From assembly GCA_905202055.1 (NCBI GenBank), contig CAJKQK010000081.1:1-8666 (forward strand): a DNA stretch of 8,666 nucleotides. The letters are read 5' to 3'. Source of the DNA: an uncultured Oxalobacter sp. (GTDB taxonomy: Bacteria > Pseudomonadota > Gammaproteobacteria > Burkholderiales > Burkholderiaceae_D). Positions 1 through 6,186 of the stretch are shown here, in pieces. The notes beneath the pieces were generated by a model. It was not told the origin of the DNA and did not search any database. It saw only the letters and a program-made list of their open reading frames with translations. How positions within the stretch are numbered: the first letter of the stretch is position 1; each line of letters begins with the position of its first letter. The translations under genes were made by a program, and so were the position numbers.

Positions 1-300
1 TTCTTCGAAACCGACAAGCTCCAGGTGCGTTTCCGCCCGTCTTATTTCCCGTTTACCGAACCGTCTGCCGAAATCGATATCGCATTCGGCAGTGGTCCCC
101 TGAAAGGAAGATGGCTGGAAGTGTCCGGTTCCGGACAGGTTCACCCTAACGTTTTGCGAAACATGGGCATCGATCCGGACCAGTACATCGGATTCGCCTT
201 CGGTTCCGGTCTTGAACGCCTGACCATGCTGCGTTATGGCATTAACGATCTGAGACTGTTTTATGAAGGCGATCTGCGCTTTTTGAAACAATTCAATTAA
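1..300 (+). CDS. pheS: Phenylalanyl-tRNA synthetase alpha subunit, 3' end (partial)
   Basis: C-terminal 99 codons of the alpha subunit of the cytoplasmic PheRS (alpha2beta2), which ligates phenylalanine to tRNA-Phe using ATP. The reading frame is open from base 1, so the gene starts upstream of the window. Visible signatures are the FRPSYFPFTEPS stretch of the class II catalytic core, the EVSGSGQVHPNVL segment, and class II motif 3 around GSGLERLTMLRYG, with the ATP-contacting Arg encoded at 217-219. The C-terminus (DLRLFYEGDLRFLKQF) matches the family end, and the gene stops normally with TAA at 298-300. An in-frame GTG at 25 is internal and not a start. pheT follows after 55 nt, the usual pheST operon order. 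Identification is very secure; the N-terminal coiled coil and the promoter/leader lie outside the window. Confidence 0.97.
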   Translation, partial: FFETDKLQVRFRPSYFPFTEPSAEIDIAFGSGPLKGRWLEVSGSGQVHPNVLRNMGIDPDQYIGFAFGSGLERLTMLRYGINDLRLFYEGDLRFLKQFN

Positions 301-355
301 GCATGCTGTCCTGTTGAAAATAACTCTTACCGTTTTTTGTAATTGAAAGCTGATT

Positions 356-2785
356 ATGCAATTTTCTGAAAACTGGCTCCGGACATTGGTTAATCCGGAT
401 TTGACGACGGATGAATTGTCTCATTTGATGACCATGTCGGGTCTTGAAGTCGAAGGAATCACGCCTGCCGCCCGTCCTTTCTCGAAAATCGTCGTTGCAA
501 AAGTTCTGGAAGTTGCAAAGCATCCCAATGCGGATCGTCTTTCTGTCTGTCAGGTCGATGCCGGTACCGGAACCATCCTTAATATTGTTTGTGGCGCGCC
601 GAACGTCCGTCCCGGCATGATGACGGGTTGTGCTCTGATCGGTGCAGAGTTGCCGACGGAAGAAGCAGGCAGGACTTTCACGATCAAGAAGGGAAAATTG
701 CGCGGGGTTGAATCGAACGGCATGCTGTGTTCGTTTAGCGAACTTCAATTGTCCGAAGACCATTCCGGCATTATGGATTTGCCCGAAAATGCGCCTTTGG
801 GAGCGGATTTGCGCGATTATCTCCAGCTGGAAGATTCGATTTTCGAAATCAAGCTGACGCCAAACAAGGCCGATTGCCTGTCTTTACTGGGCGTGGCACG
901 TGAAGTTTCCGCGCTGACGGGCGCAAAATTGAACCGTCCGGTTTCCGATCCGGCAAAAGTCACGTCAAGCGACAAACTGCCGGTCAAGGTTGAAGCGCCG
1001 GATTTGTGCGGCCGTTTTTCAGGCAGGGTGATCAAGGGGATCAACGCCAATGCGCCGACTCCTGAATGGATGAAGCAGCGTCTGGAACGGAGTGGGCAGC
1101 GTTCGATCTCGGCAATCGTCGATATTTCCAACTACGTCATGCTGGAAGGCGGTCAGCCGAATCATATTTACGATCTCGACAAGATTGACGGCGGCCTGAC
1201 CATTCGTTGGGGCAGAAAAGGTGAAAAGGTCAAACTTCTGAATGATATGACCGTCGAAGTGGACGATTGGGTCGGTATCATTGCGGACAACACGGGTGTT
1301 GAATTTCTGGGCGGCATTATGGGGGGCGACAGAACATCCGTTTCATCCGACACCAGAAATATATATATTGAAGTCGCTTTCTGGTGGCCTGATGCCATCC
1401 GTGGCCGCGCCAGACGGTACAATTTTTCGACCGACGCTTCACACCGTTTCGAACGCGGCGTCGATTTCAATGCGACTGTCACGGCTCTCGAACGAATTAC
1501 GGCGCTGGTACTGGAAATCTGCGGTGTCGAGGGAGAAACGACGGTCGGCCCTGTCGACGACCAGATTCTCAACTTGCCGAAACGCAATCCGGTGGTGTTG
1601 CGTCGCGAAAAAGCGGAAAAAGTGATCGGCATTCCTTTTTCAGTGGAGCAGATCGCCGATATTTTCACACGTCTGGGTCTTTCATTCGTTCAGGAAGGCG
1701 ACACGTTTACGGTTACGCCTCCCTCCTGGCGTTTCGACATTGAAATTGAGGAAGACCTGATTGAGGAAATTGCCCGTGTTTACGGTTTTGAAAACATCCC
1801 TGCGTTGCCGCCGGTTGCATCCAATGTCATGCGTATCAAACCGGAAAATGTCCGGTCCCTGTTTTCGATTCGCCAGCAGATGGCCGATCTCGATTATCAG
1901 GAAGTGGTCAATTACAGTTTCGTTGAAGAAAAATGGGAAAAAGATTTCGCGGCCAATGACAATCCGATTCGTCTGTTGAATCCCATCGCCAGCCAGATGA
2001 GCGTCATGCGTTCGACGATGATCGGCAATCTGGTCGCCAATGTCCGTTTCAATCTCAACCGGAAATTTTCCAGAATCCGCCTTTTCGAAATCGGCGGTGT
2101 GTTCCTGCGCAACGATAAAGTGGAGAACGGTCCGTTGTCCGTTGCCGGATATGAACAACCCAAGCGGCTTGCCGCGATCGCTTATGGTCTGGTCGATGAA
2201 GAACAGTGGGGACAGGAAGACAGGCAGGTCGATTTCTTCGATGTGAAAGCCGACCTGGAAGCCATGTTTGCGCCGAAAATCGTGCGCTTTACCAAGGCAA
2301 ACCATCCGGCCTTTCATCCGGGAAGATGTGCTGCTGTTGAAGTGAATGGACAAAAAGCGGGTATCCTGGGTGAATTGCACCCTTCGTGGCAGCATAAATA
2401 CGATTTGCCGCACGCTCCGGTGCTCTTCGAAGTGGACATATCAACATTGCAAACGGTCGATGTTCCAGTCTATTCGGAGATTTCCCGATTCCAGCCTGTC
2501 GTACGCGATATCGCGCTGGTTGTGGATTCCTCAATGCCGGTACAAGTAATCATTGACAGATTCTATAAGGAAAAAGATAATAACCCTCTATGTAACATCA
2601 TGCAAGCTATTGTTTTGTTTGATGATTATCGTGGAAAAGGTTTGAATGCCAATGAAAAAAGTCTTGCATTCCGAATGACATTGCAGGATATCAATGGAAC
2701 TCTGCAGGATGAAGTTGTGGAAACTGCAGTCAATGCGCTGGTTTCCGCTGTCGAAAAAGACTTGGGCGCCCGTTTGCGTGCCTGA
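356..2785 (+). CDS. pheT: Phenylalanyl-tRNA synthetase beta subunit
   Basis: Full-length 809-residue beta subunit of PheRS, which binds tRNA-Phe, edits Tyr-tRNA-Phe and supports the alpha catalytic subunit. Domains in order: N-terminal segment; EMAP-like tRNA-binding domain about 40-150, with HPNADRL at 56-62 and GAPNVRPGM at 80-88; B3/B4 editing domain about 210-390, containing HIYDLDKI and the FLGGIMGG stretch; B5 domain about 405-475, with the acidic Mg-binding run around residues 461-471; a catalytic-like core; and a C-terminal FDX-ACB anticodon-binding domain about 710-808, starting near SRFQPVVRDIALVV. Length matches the bacterial long form. The ATG at 356 is preceded by a weak GAAAG (345-349) 6 nt away, and the N-terminal MQFSENWLRTLV is typical. 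It lies between pheS and ihfA. The part encoding the anticodon-binding domain is noticeably AT-richer than the rest. Confidence 0.98.
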   Translation: MQFSENWLRTLVNPDLTTDELSHLMTMSGLEVEGITPAARPFSKIVVAKVLEVAKHPNADRLSVCQVDAGTGTILNIVCGAPNVRPGMMTGCALIGAELPTEEAGRTFTIKKGKLRGVESNGMLCSFSELQLSEDHSGIMDLPENAPLGADLRDYLQLEDSIFEIKLTPNKADCLSLLGVAREVSALTGAKLNRPVSDPAKVTSSDKLPVKVEAPDLCGRFSGRVIKGINANAPTPEWMKQRLERSGQRSISAIVDISNYVMLEGGQPNHIYDLDKIDGGLTIRWGRKGEKVKLLNDMTVEVDDWVGIIADNTGVEFLGGIMGGDRTSVSSDTRNIYIEVAFWWPDAIRGRARRYNFSTDASHRFERGVDFNATVTALERITALVLEICGVEGETTVGPVDDQILNLPKRNPVVLRREKAEKVIGIPFSVEQIADIFTRLGLSFVQEGDTFTVTPPSWRFDIEIEEDLIEEIARVYGFENIPALPPVASNVMRIKPENVRSLFSIRQQMADLDYQEVVNYSFVEEKWEKDFAANDNPIRLLNPIASQMSVMRSTMIGNLVANVRFNLNRKFSRIRLFEIGGVFLRNDKVENGPLSVAGYEQPKRLAAIAYGLVDEEQWGQEDRQVDFFDVKADLEAMFAPKIVRFTKANHPAFHPGRCAAVEVNGQKAGILGELHPSWQHKYDLPHAPVLFEVDISTLQTVDVPVYSEISRFQPVVRDIALVVDSSMPVQVIIDRFYKEKDNNPLCNIMQAIVLFDDYRGKGLNANEKSLAFRMTLQDINGTLQDEVVETAVNALVSAVEKDLGARLRA

Positions 2786-2808
2786 TTCAAATAGATTACA
2801 GGTTTGAA
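2786..2808. repeat. 6-bp inverted repeat in the pheT-ihfA gap
   Basis: TTCAAA (2786-2791) directly after the pheT stop is the reverse complement of TTTGAA (2803-2808), with an 11-nt spacer, just ahead of the ihfA ATG at 2814. If it folds in mRNA it would lie next to the ihfA initiation region. It is short and AT-rich, with no T-tract, so it is not a terminator; chance is a fair explanation. Confidence 0.3.
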
Positions 2809-2813
2809 CAAGA

Positions 2814-3203
2814 ATGAAATACCCCACCGATTCGCATAGTGCTGAAAACATGGGAATGGATTATTTAGATAAAAAAAAGATGCCCGATTCCGACAAAAAC
2901 ACTTCGACTTTAACAAAAGCGGAACTGACTGAATTATTATATGAACAAGTCGGCCTGAATAAACGCGAAGCCAAGGAAATGGTCGAAACCTTCTTTGAGG
3001 AAATTTGCGGTGCTCTTGAGCGGGGCGAGGCTGTGAAATTATCCGGTTTCGGCAATTTCCAGTTGCGGGACAAGCCGCAGCGTCCTGGAAGAAATCCACG
3101 GACCGGAGAAGAAATTCCGATTACAGCGAGACGGGTCGTGACTTTTCACGCCAGCCAGAAACTGAAATCGATGGTTGAATCAGCGGAAAAATTTGACAAG
3201 TAA
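2814..3203 (+). CDS. ihfA: Integration host factor alpha subunit
   Basis: Alpha subunit of IHF, the nucleoid-associated heterodimer (with IhfB, not in this window) that bends DNA sharply at specific sites in replication, recombination and transcription. From residue 33 the protein aligns by eye with E. coli IHF-alpha: LTKAEL start, helical dimer core, KLSGFGNFQLRDK, then the beta-arm RPGRNPRTGEE with the intercalating Pro at residue 95 (E. coli Pro65), and ITARRVVTFHASQKLK. The annotated start gives 129 residues, about 30 more than the E. coli protein; similar low-complexity extensions occur in betaproteobacteria. In-frame ATGs at 2850, 2856 and 2880 are alternatives. None has a good Shine-Dalgarno sequence, so the start is uncertain although the gene is not. 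It sits 28 nt after pheT, the classic pheST-ihfA linkage, and 11 nt before a MerR-type gene. Confidence 0.95.
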   Translation: MKYPTDSHSAENMGMDYLDKKKMPDSDKNTSTLTKAELTELLYEQVGLNKREAKEMVETFFEEICGALERGEAVKLSGFGNFQLRDKPQRPGRNPRTGEEIPITARRVVTFHASQKLKSMVESAEKFDK

Positions 3204-3214
3204 ATACATTTTCC

Positions 3215-3622
3215 ATGAACGAACGAGCCCACAAGCCTGAAACGGTTGTTTTGCCTCCCATACCTGCCAAACGTTATTTTACGATTGGCGAGGTGAGTGA
3301 CTTGTGTGGAGTGAAACCTCATGTGCTCCGATACTGGGAACAGGAGTTTACCCAGTTGAAACCGGTAAAGCGCAGAGGGAACAGACGTTATTACCAGCAT
3401 CATGAAGTGCTGCTGATAAGACGGATAAGGGAACTGCTTTACGATCAGGGTTTCACGATCAGTGGCGCGCGTAACAAATTGAATGAACGTGAAAGCAGAG
3501 CGGCACCTGTCGAGGTTCTTCCTGAAGACAGTTTTATTGCGCCTCCATCAGTGGATATCGATGCTATTCGTTCCGGATTGAATGATATTTTGCAATTGCT
3601 GACTCTGCCGAAAAAAGAATAA
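3215..3622 (+). CDS. MerR-family transcriptional regulator (short form)
   Basis: A 135-residue DNA-binding protein with an N-terminal winged helix-turn-helix of the MerR type at about residues 21-90. It includes YFTIGEVSDLCGVKPHVLRYWE (recognition region), then RRGNRRYYQHHEVLLIRRIRELLYDQGFTI, the wing and second helical pair typical of the superfamily. After it there is only an acidic/proline linker and a short amphipathic helix (about 114-131) that could dimerise. There are no metal-binding cysteines and no effector domain, so no inducer can be inferred. This gene is a conserved companion of ihfA in betaproteobacteria, and its target is unknown to me. The ATG lies 11 nt after the ihfA stop, with no clear ribosome binding site, suggesting translational coupling within the pheST-ihfA operon. 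Family assignment is secure; function beyond DNA binding is inference. Confidence 0.93.
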   Translation: MNERAHKPETVVLPPIPAKRYFTIGEVSDLCGVKPHVLRYWEQEFTQLKPVKRRGNRRYYQHHEVLLIRRIRELLYDQGFTISGARNKLNERESRAAPVEVLPEDSFIAPPSVDIDAIRSGLNDILQLLTLPKKE

Positions 3623-3642
3623 TTGCAGTCCCTTTACAGGAT

Positions 3643-3666
3643 GAACGTACCGGTTTTCATACGTTC
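3643..3666. repeat. 7-bp perfect inverted repeat between merR-type gene and surE
   Basis: GAACGTA (3643-3649) and TACGTTC (3660-3666) are exact reverse complements separated by a 10-nt spacer. The arm could form a short hairpin at the end of the pheST-ihfA-merR transcript or serve as a dyad operator ahead of surE. No T-tract follows, so it does not look like a standard intrinsic terminator. The structure is directly visible; any function is inference. Confidence 0.45.
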
Positions 3667-3684
3667 GACATTCATTAATCGATC

Positions 3685-3693
3685 AGGAAAGAG
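3685..3693 (+). promoter_or_regulatory. Ribosome binding site of surE
   Basis: The purine-rich AGGAAAGAG lies 8 nt upstream of the ATG at 3702. It supports that ATG, giving MRILISNDDG, the canonical SurE N-terminus, over the TTG one codon earlier at 3699. Confidence 0.7.
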
Positions 3694-3701
3694 CGGTTTT
3701 G

Positions 3702-4439
3702 ATGCGGATATTAATCAGTAACGATGACGGGTATCTGGCGCCCGGCATCAATGCGCTTGCAAAAGCCCTCTCACCCATTGCGGAAATCGCTGTCGTCGCA
3801 CCTGACAGTAACCGTTCGGGTGCGTCCAATTCCCTTACCCTCGAACGTCCCATCTCGGTATATCAGGGGCGAAACGGCTTTACTTATACGACAGGCACGC
3901 CTTCCGACTGTGTTCATATTGCCATAACCGGCGTTTTGCCATGGCGTCCCGACCTGGTTGTCACGGGTATCAATCATGGCCAGAACGCGGGTGAAGATAC
4001 CATTTACTCGGGAACAGTGGCCGGTGCGATGGAAGGCTACCTTTTCGACATTCCCGCGATTGCTTTTTCACAGGTCGAGAAAGGATGGGCCGAGCTGGAC
4101 AGCGCTGCAGAGATGGCGCGGGATATCGTATTGAAAGTATACGAAAAGCTGCCTAAGCCATTTCTTCTGAATGTGAATATTCCCAACAGGCCTTATTCAG
4201 AACTGAAGAAAATCTGCGCGACACGTTTGGGGCGGCGGCACGAGTCCGAAGCGGTCATCCGTGAAAAAGACCCGTTCGACCGGGAAATCTTCTGGATCGG
4301 GCCGACAGGACCGGTTCGGGATGCGAGTGAAGGGACCGATTTTCATGCACTGAATCAGGGCAATGTGTCCGTCACCCCGCTTCAGCTGGACTGGACACAT
4401 ACCGATATATTGACTGATTTGACGAAAATACTCGCATGA
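3702..4439 (+). CDS. surE: 5'/3'-nucleotidase SurE
   Basis: Survival protein SurE, a metal-dependent nucleoside 5'- and 3'-monophosphate phosphatase (also acting on short polyphosphate in E. coli), cytoplasmic. The 245-residue product has the full family signature: metal-binding Asp8 and Asp9 in MRILISNDDG, Ser39 in APDSNRSGASNS, Asn91 in VTGINHGQNAG, and the SGTVAGAMEG loop. The C-terminus TPLQLDWTH is typical. Start: ATG at 3702 with a good ribosome binding site; a TTG at 3699 would add only one residue. The stop codon overlaps the pcm start (ATGA at 4436-4439), implying translational coupling. surE-pcm-nlpD is a conserved proteobacterial cluster associated with stationary-phase survival. 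Length and active-site residues indicate a functional enzyme. Confidence 0.98.
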   Translation: MRILISNDDGYLAPGINALAKALSPIAEIAVVAPDSNRSGASNSLTLERPISVYQGRNGFTYTTGTPSDCVHIAITGVLPWRPDLVVTGINHGQNAGEDTIYSGTVAGAMEGYLFDIPAIAFSQVEKGWAELDSAAEMARDIVLKVYEKLPKPFLLNVNIPNRPYSELKKICATRLGRRHESEAVIREKDPFDREIFWIGPTGPVRDASEGTDFHALNQGNVSVTPLQLDWTHTDILTDLTKILA

Positions 4440-5278
4440 ACAAGAAAACGAAAACGTTTCCTTTGCCACTGTCTTCCGTGGTGGGACGATCTTCGTTTGA
4501 CAAAACAAGGCAGTCGCCGACCGATAAAAAAAGTTATGTCTCGACACAGACTGCCATGCAAAACAAGGTGACACACGCTAGCCTGAACGATCCGGCCCGA
4601 AAACAGACCGTGTTGTTAAAGGAAGGCTGGAATGAATCGAATATCACACGATCGGCGCGTTCCATGGTCGAGCGGCTGGCGCAATCCGGCATAAAGGACA
4701 GGGTGGTGTTACAGGCCATGCAACAGATTCCGCGTCATCTGTTCCTTGAATCGGGTCTTTGGGGGCAGGCATATGCGGATATCGCCTTGCCGATAGGTTC
4801 GCACCAGACCATCTCGAAACCGTCCACTGTCGCCAAAATGCTTGAAGCACTGCGCTCCGGTCCGGGAACGCAACCGATGAACAGGATTCTGGAAATCGGT
4901 ACTGGCTGCGGGTACCAGGCGGCCATCCTCGCCAAACTGGCACAAGAGGTTTATTCTATCGAGAGAATCAGGGCATTGCATGAGCTGGCCCGGAGAAATC
5001 TCAGGCCCATGAGAATCGCCAATTTGCGTTTGCAGTATGGCGATGGCATGAAGGGGCTGCCGCAGGCTGCACCGTTTGAGGGCATAATTCTTGCTGCGGC
5101 AGGTTTGCAGGTGCCGGATGCCTTGCTGGACCAGCTGGCCATAGGCGGACGCCTGATCGCTCCTGTGGGAGATGAAAAACAAAAGCTGCAATTGATAAAA
5201 AGAGTAGCCGAACGTGAGTGGGAAAGCGTTATACTAGACGATTGTTATTTTGTCCCCCTTCAACAAGGAACCGTTTGA
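4436..5278 (+). CDS. pcm: Protein-L-isoaspartate O-methyltransferase, N-terminally extended
   Basis: Pcm (PIMT) uses S-adenosylmethionine to methylate the alpha-carboxyl of L-isoaspartyl residues, starting repair of age-damaged proteins in the cytoplasm. Diagnostic features: the substrate-binding loop GSHQTISKP (121-129), corresponding to GQGQTISQP in E. coli; SAM-binding motif I EIGTGCGYQAA (153-163); the acidic end of beta 2, VYSIE (172-176); GDGMKGLP; and the ending GGRLIAPVG...DDCYFVPL. The protein is 280 residues against about 208 in E. coli. The excess is a basic, Ser/Thr/Lys-rich N-terminal tail of about 70 residues with no recognised domain, and such tails are seen in Burkholderiales homologues. 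The start at 4436 overlaps the surE stop by ATGA; an internal ATG at 4556 is a possible alternative. The catalytic part is complete. Confidence 0.95.
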   Translation: MNKKTKTFPLPLSSVVGRSSFDKTRQSPTDKKSYVSTQTAMQNKVTHASLNDPARKQTVLLKEGWNESNITRSARSMVERLAQSGIKDRVVLQAMQQIPRHLFLESGLWGQAYADIALPIGSHQTISKPSTVAKMLEALRSGPGTQPMNRILEIGTGCGYQAAILAKLAQEVYSIERIRALHELARRNLRPMRIANLRLQYGDGMKGLPQAAPFEGIILAAAGLQVPDALLDQLAIGGRLIAPVGDEKQKLQLIKRVAEREWESVILDDCYFVPLQQGTV

Positions 5279-5314
5279 AGAATTCAAGATGTCGACAGAT
5301 ATTGGAACAGCTAA

Positions 5315-6115
5315 ATGAAGAAGATTGTTTATCCACTATTGCTAGTCAGTTGTGCAGGTCTGTTTGCCTGCAGCAGTCCCCAGAAAACGGCACCCATAAG
5401 TGACCGCTCGAGCATCACTACTTCGAATTCCTATCAGCCGATCGACAGGAACACGATCCGTTATACCGTCCAGCGCGGCGATACCCTGTCGCAGATTGCA
5501 AGACGTTCCGGTCATAGCGTTCACGATCTGGCTGGCTGGAACAATCTTGCCGACGTGAATGCACTGGAAGTCGGACAGGTCTTGCGCGTACAGCCACCTG
5601 AAGGGGCGGCGGCGACAGCTGTTGCATCTTCTTCCGCTGTTCAGGTCCGTTCGATCGATGAAGCCCGGAAGGAATCCGGCAAACAAACAGCGACACAGTC
5701 CAGCGCCGCTCCGGCAGCCGTTGCTGCAAACGGAAGTGCAAAAGAAGTGTCCGGCATTGTCTGGAGCTGGCCGACTCGGGGCAACGTGATTACCTCATAC
5801 AAACCCGGAAAAAACCGGGGTATCGACATTTCAGGAACCAAAGGGCAGCCAGTTGTTGCCGCTGCCGATGGCACTGTCCTGCACAGAGGCAACATGAACG
5901 GTTATGGCAATCTGGTCATTATCAAGCATAGCGATGGTGTCCTCTCGGCGTATGCCCATAATGACAAGGTTCTGGTCAAGGAAAAACAACAGGTAAAACG
6001 GGGTCAGCAAATTGCCGAAATGGGTAACACCGATAGCGACAGGGTCAAGCTGCATTTCGAAATACGTTATCAGGGCAAGCCAGTCGATCCGATGAAATAT
6101 CTGCCTGCACATTAA
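5315..6115 (+). CDS. nlpD: NlpD-type outer-membrane lipoprotein, LysM + degenerate M23/LytM domain
   Basis: Periplasmic, outer-membrane-anchored lipoprotein; NlpD of E. coli activates the septal amidase AmiC during cell separation. The 266-residue precursor starts with a lipoprotein signal (KK, hydrophobic stretch, then LFAC with the acylated Cys at 19 and Ser at +2, which favours outer-membrane sorting). A LysM peptidoglycan-binding domain follows at about 48-92 (YTVQRGDTLSQIA), then an Ala/Ser-rich linker (about 95-145), then an M23/LytM domain at about 160-262. Asp171 and His215 are kept, but the first metal His is replaced (NRGID, Arg168) and the HLH motif reads KLH (Lys245, His247). The domain is therefore probably non-catalytic, as in E. 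coli NlpD and EnvC. ATG at 5315 has GGAA at 5304-5307. It lies 36 nt after pcm, and a terminator follows. Confidence 0.95.
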   Translation: MKKIVYPLLLVSCAGLFACSSPQKTAPISDRSSITTSNSYQPIDRNTIRYTVQRGDTLSQIARRSGHSVHDLAGWNNLADVNALEVGQVLRVQPPEGAAATAVASSSAVQVRSIDEARKESGKQTATQSSAAPAAVAANGSAKEVSGIVWSWPTRGNVITSYKPGKNRGIDISGTKGQPVVAAADGTVLHRGNMNGYGNLVIIKHSDGVLSAYAHNDKVLVKEKQQVKRGQQIAEMGNTDSDRVKLHFEIRYQGKPVDPMKYLPAH

Positions 6116-6136
6116 TTCCAATCCTGCTTATTTCCG

Positions 6137-6175
6137 AATAACGCATATTGTCCCAATGTGCGTTATTTGTTTGTC
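6137..6175 (+). terminator. Strong intrinsic terminator after nlpD
   Basis: AATAACGCA (6137-6145) pairs perfectly with TGCGTTATT (6159-6167). The stem continues inward with TATTG (6146-6150) against CAATG (6154-6158), one pair being T-G. The result is about 14 base pairs closed by a 3-nt TCC loop. A T-rich tail (TGTTTGT) follows from 6168. It ends the surE-pcm-nlpD transcript and separates it from rlmD. In most Burkholderiales, rpoS would begin at this point. Confidence 0.82.
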
Positions 6176-6186
6176 AGACAAGGTTT

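Noticed and set aside
293..763. Long open frames on the minus strand opposite pheT (also 1682-2413, 4709-5191 and others).
   Set aside because: They lie fully antisense to well-supported genes, have Cys/His/Arg-rich compositions typical of shadow frames, and resemble no known family.
1358..1369. 12-bp perfect AT palindrome (AATATATATATT) inside pheT.
   Set aside because: It encodes a normal part of the protein (NIYI) and simple alternating AT is automatically palindromic.
2785..2798. IHF-like binding site (WATCAANNNNTTR) ahead of ihfA, suggesting autoregulation.
   Set aside because: The sequence ATTCAA...TTA has a mismatch in the first half and the wrong spacing (5 instead of 4), so it does not match the consensus well enough.
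3623..3701. A tRNA gene was looked for after the MerR-type gene, where some betaproteobacteria may carry one.
   Set aside because: The 79-nt gap has no acceptor/T-arm pattern (no GTTCRANYC-type arm paired with a 7-bp acceptor stem) and cannot fold as a cloverleaf by eye.
6148..6186. Upstream TTG start for rlmD adding 13 residues.
   Set aside because: It starts inside the terminator stem; the ATG at 6187 gives the usual RlmD N-terminus.
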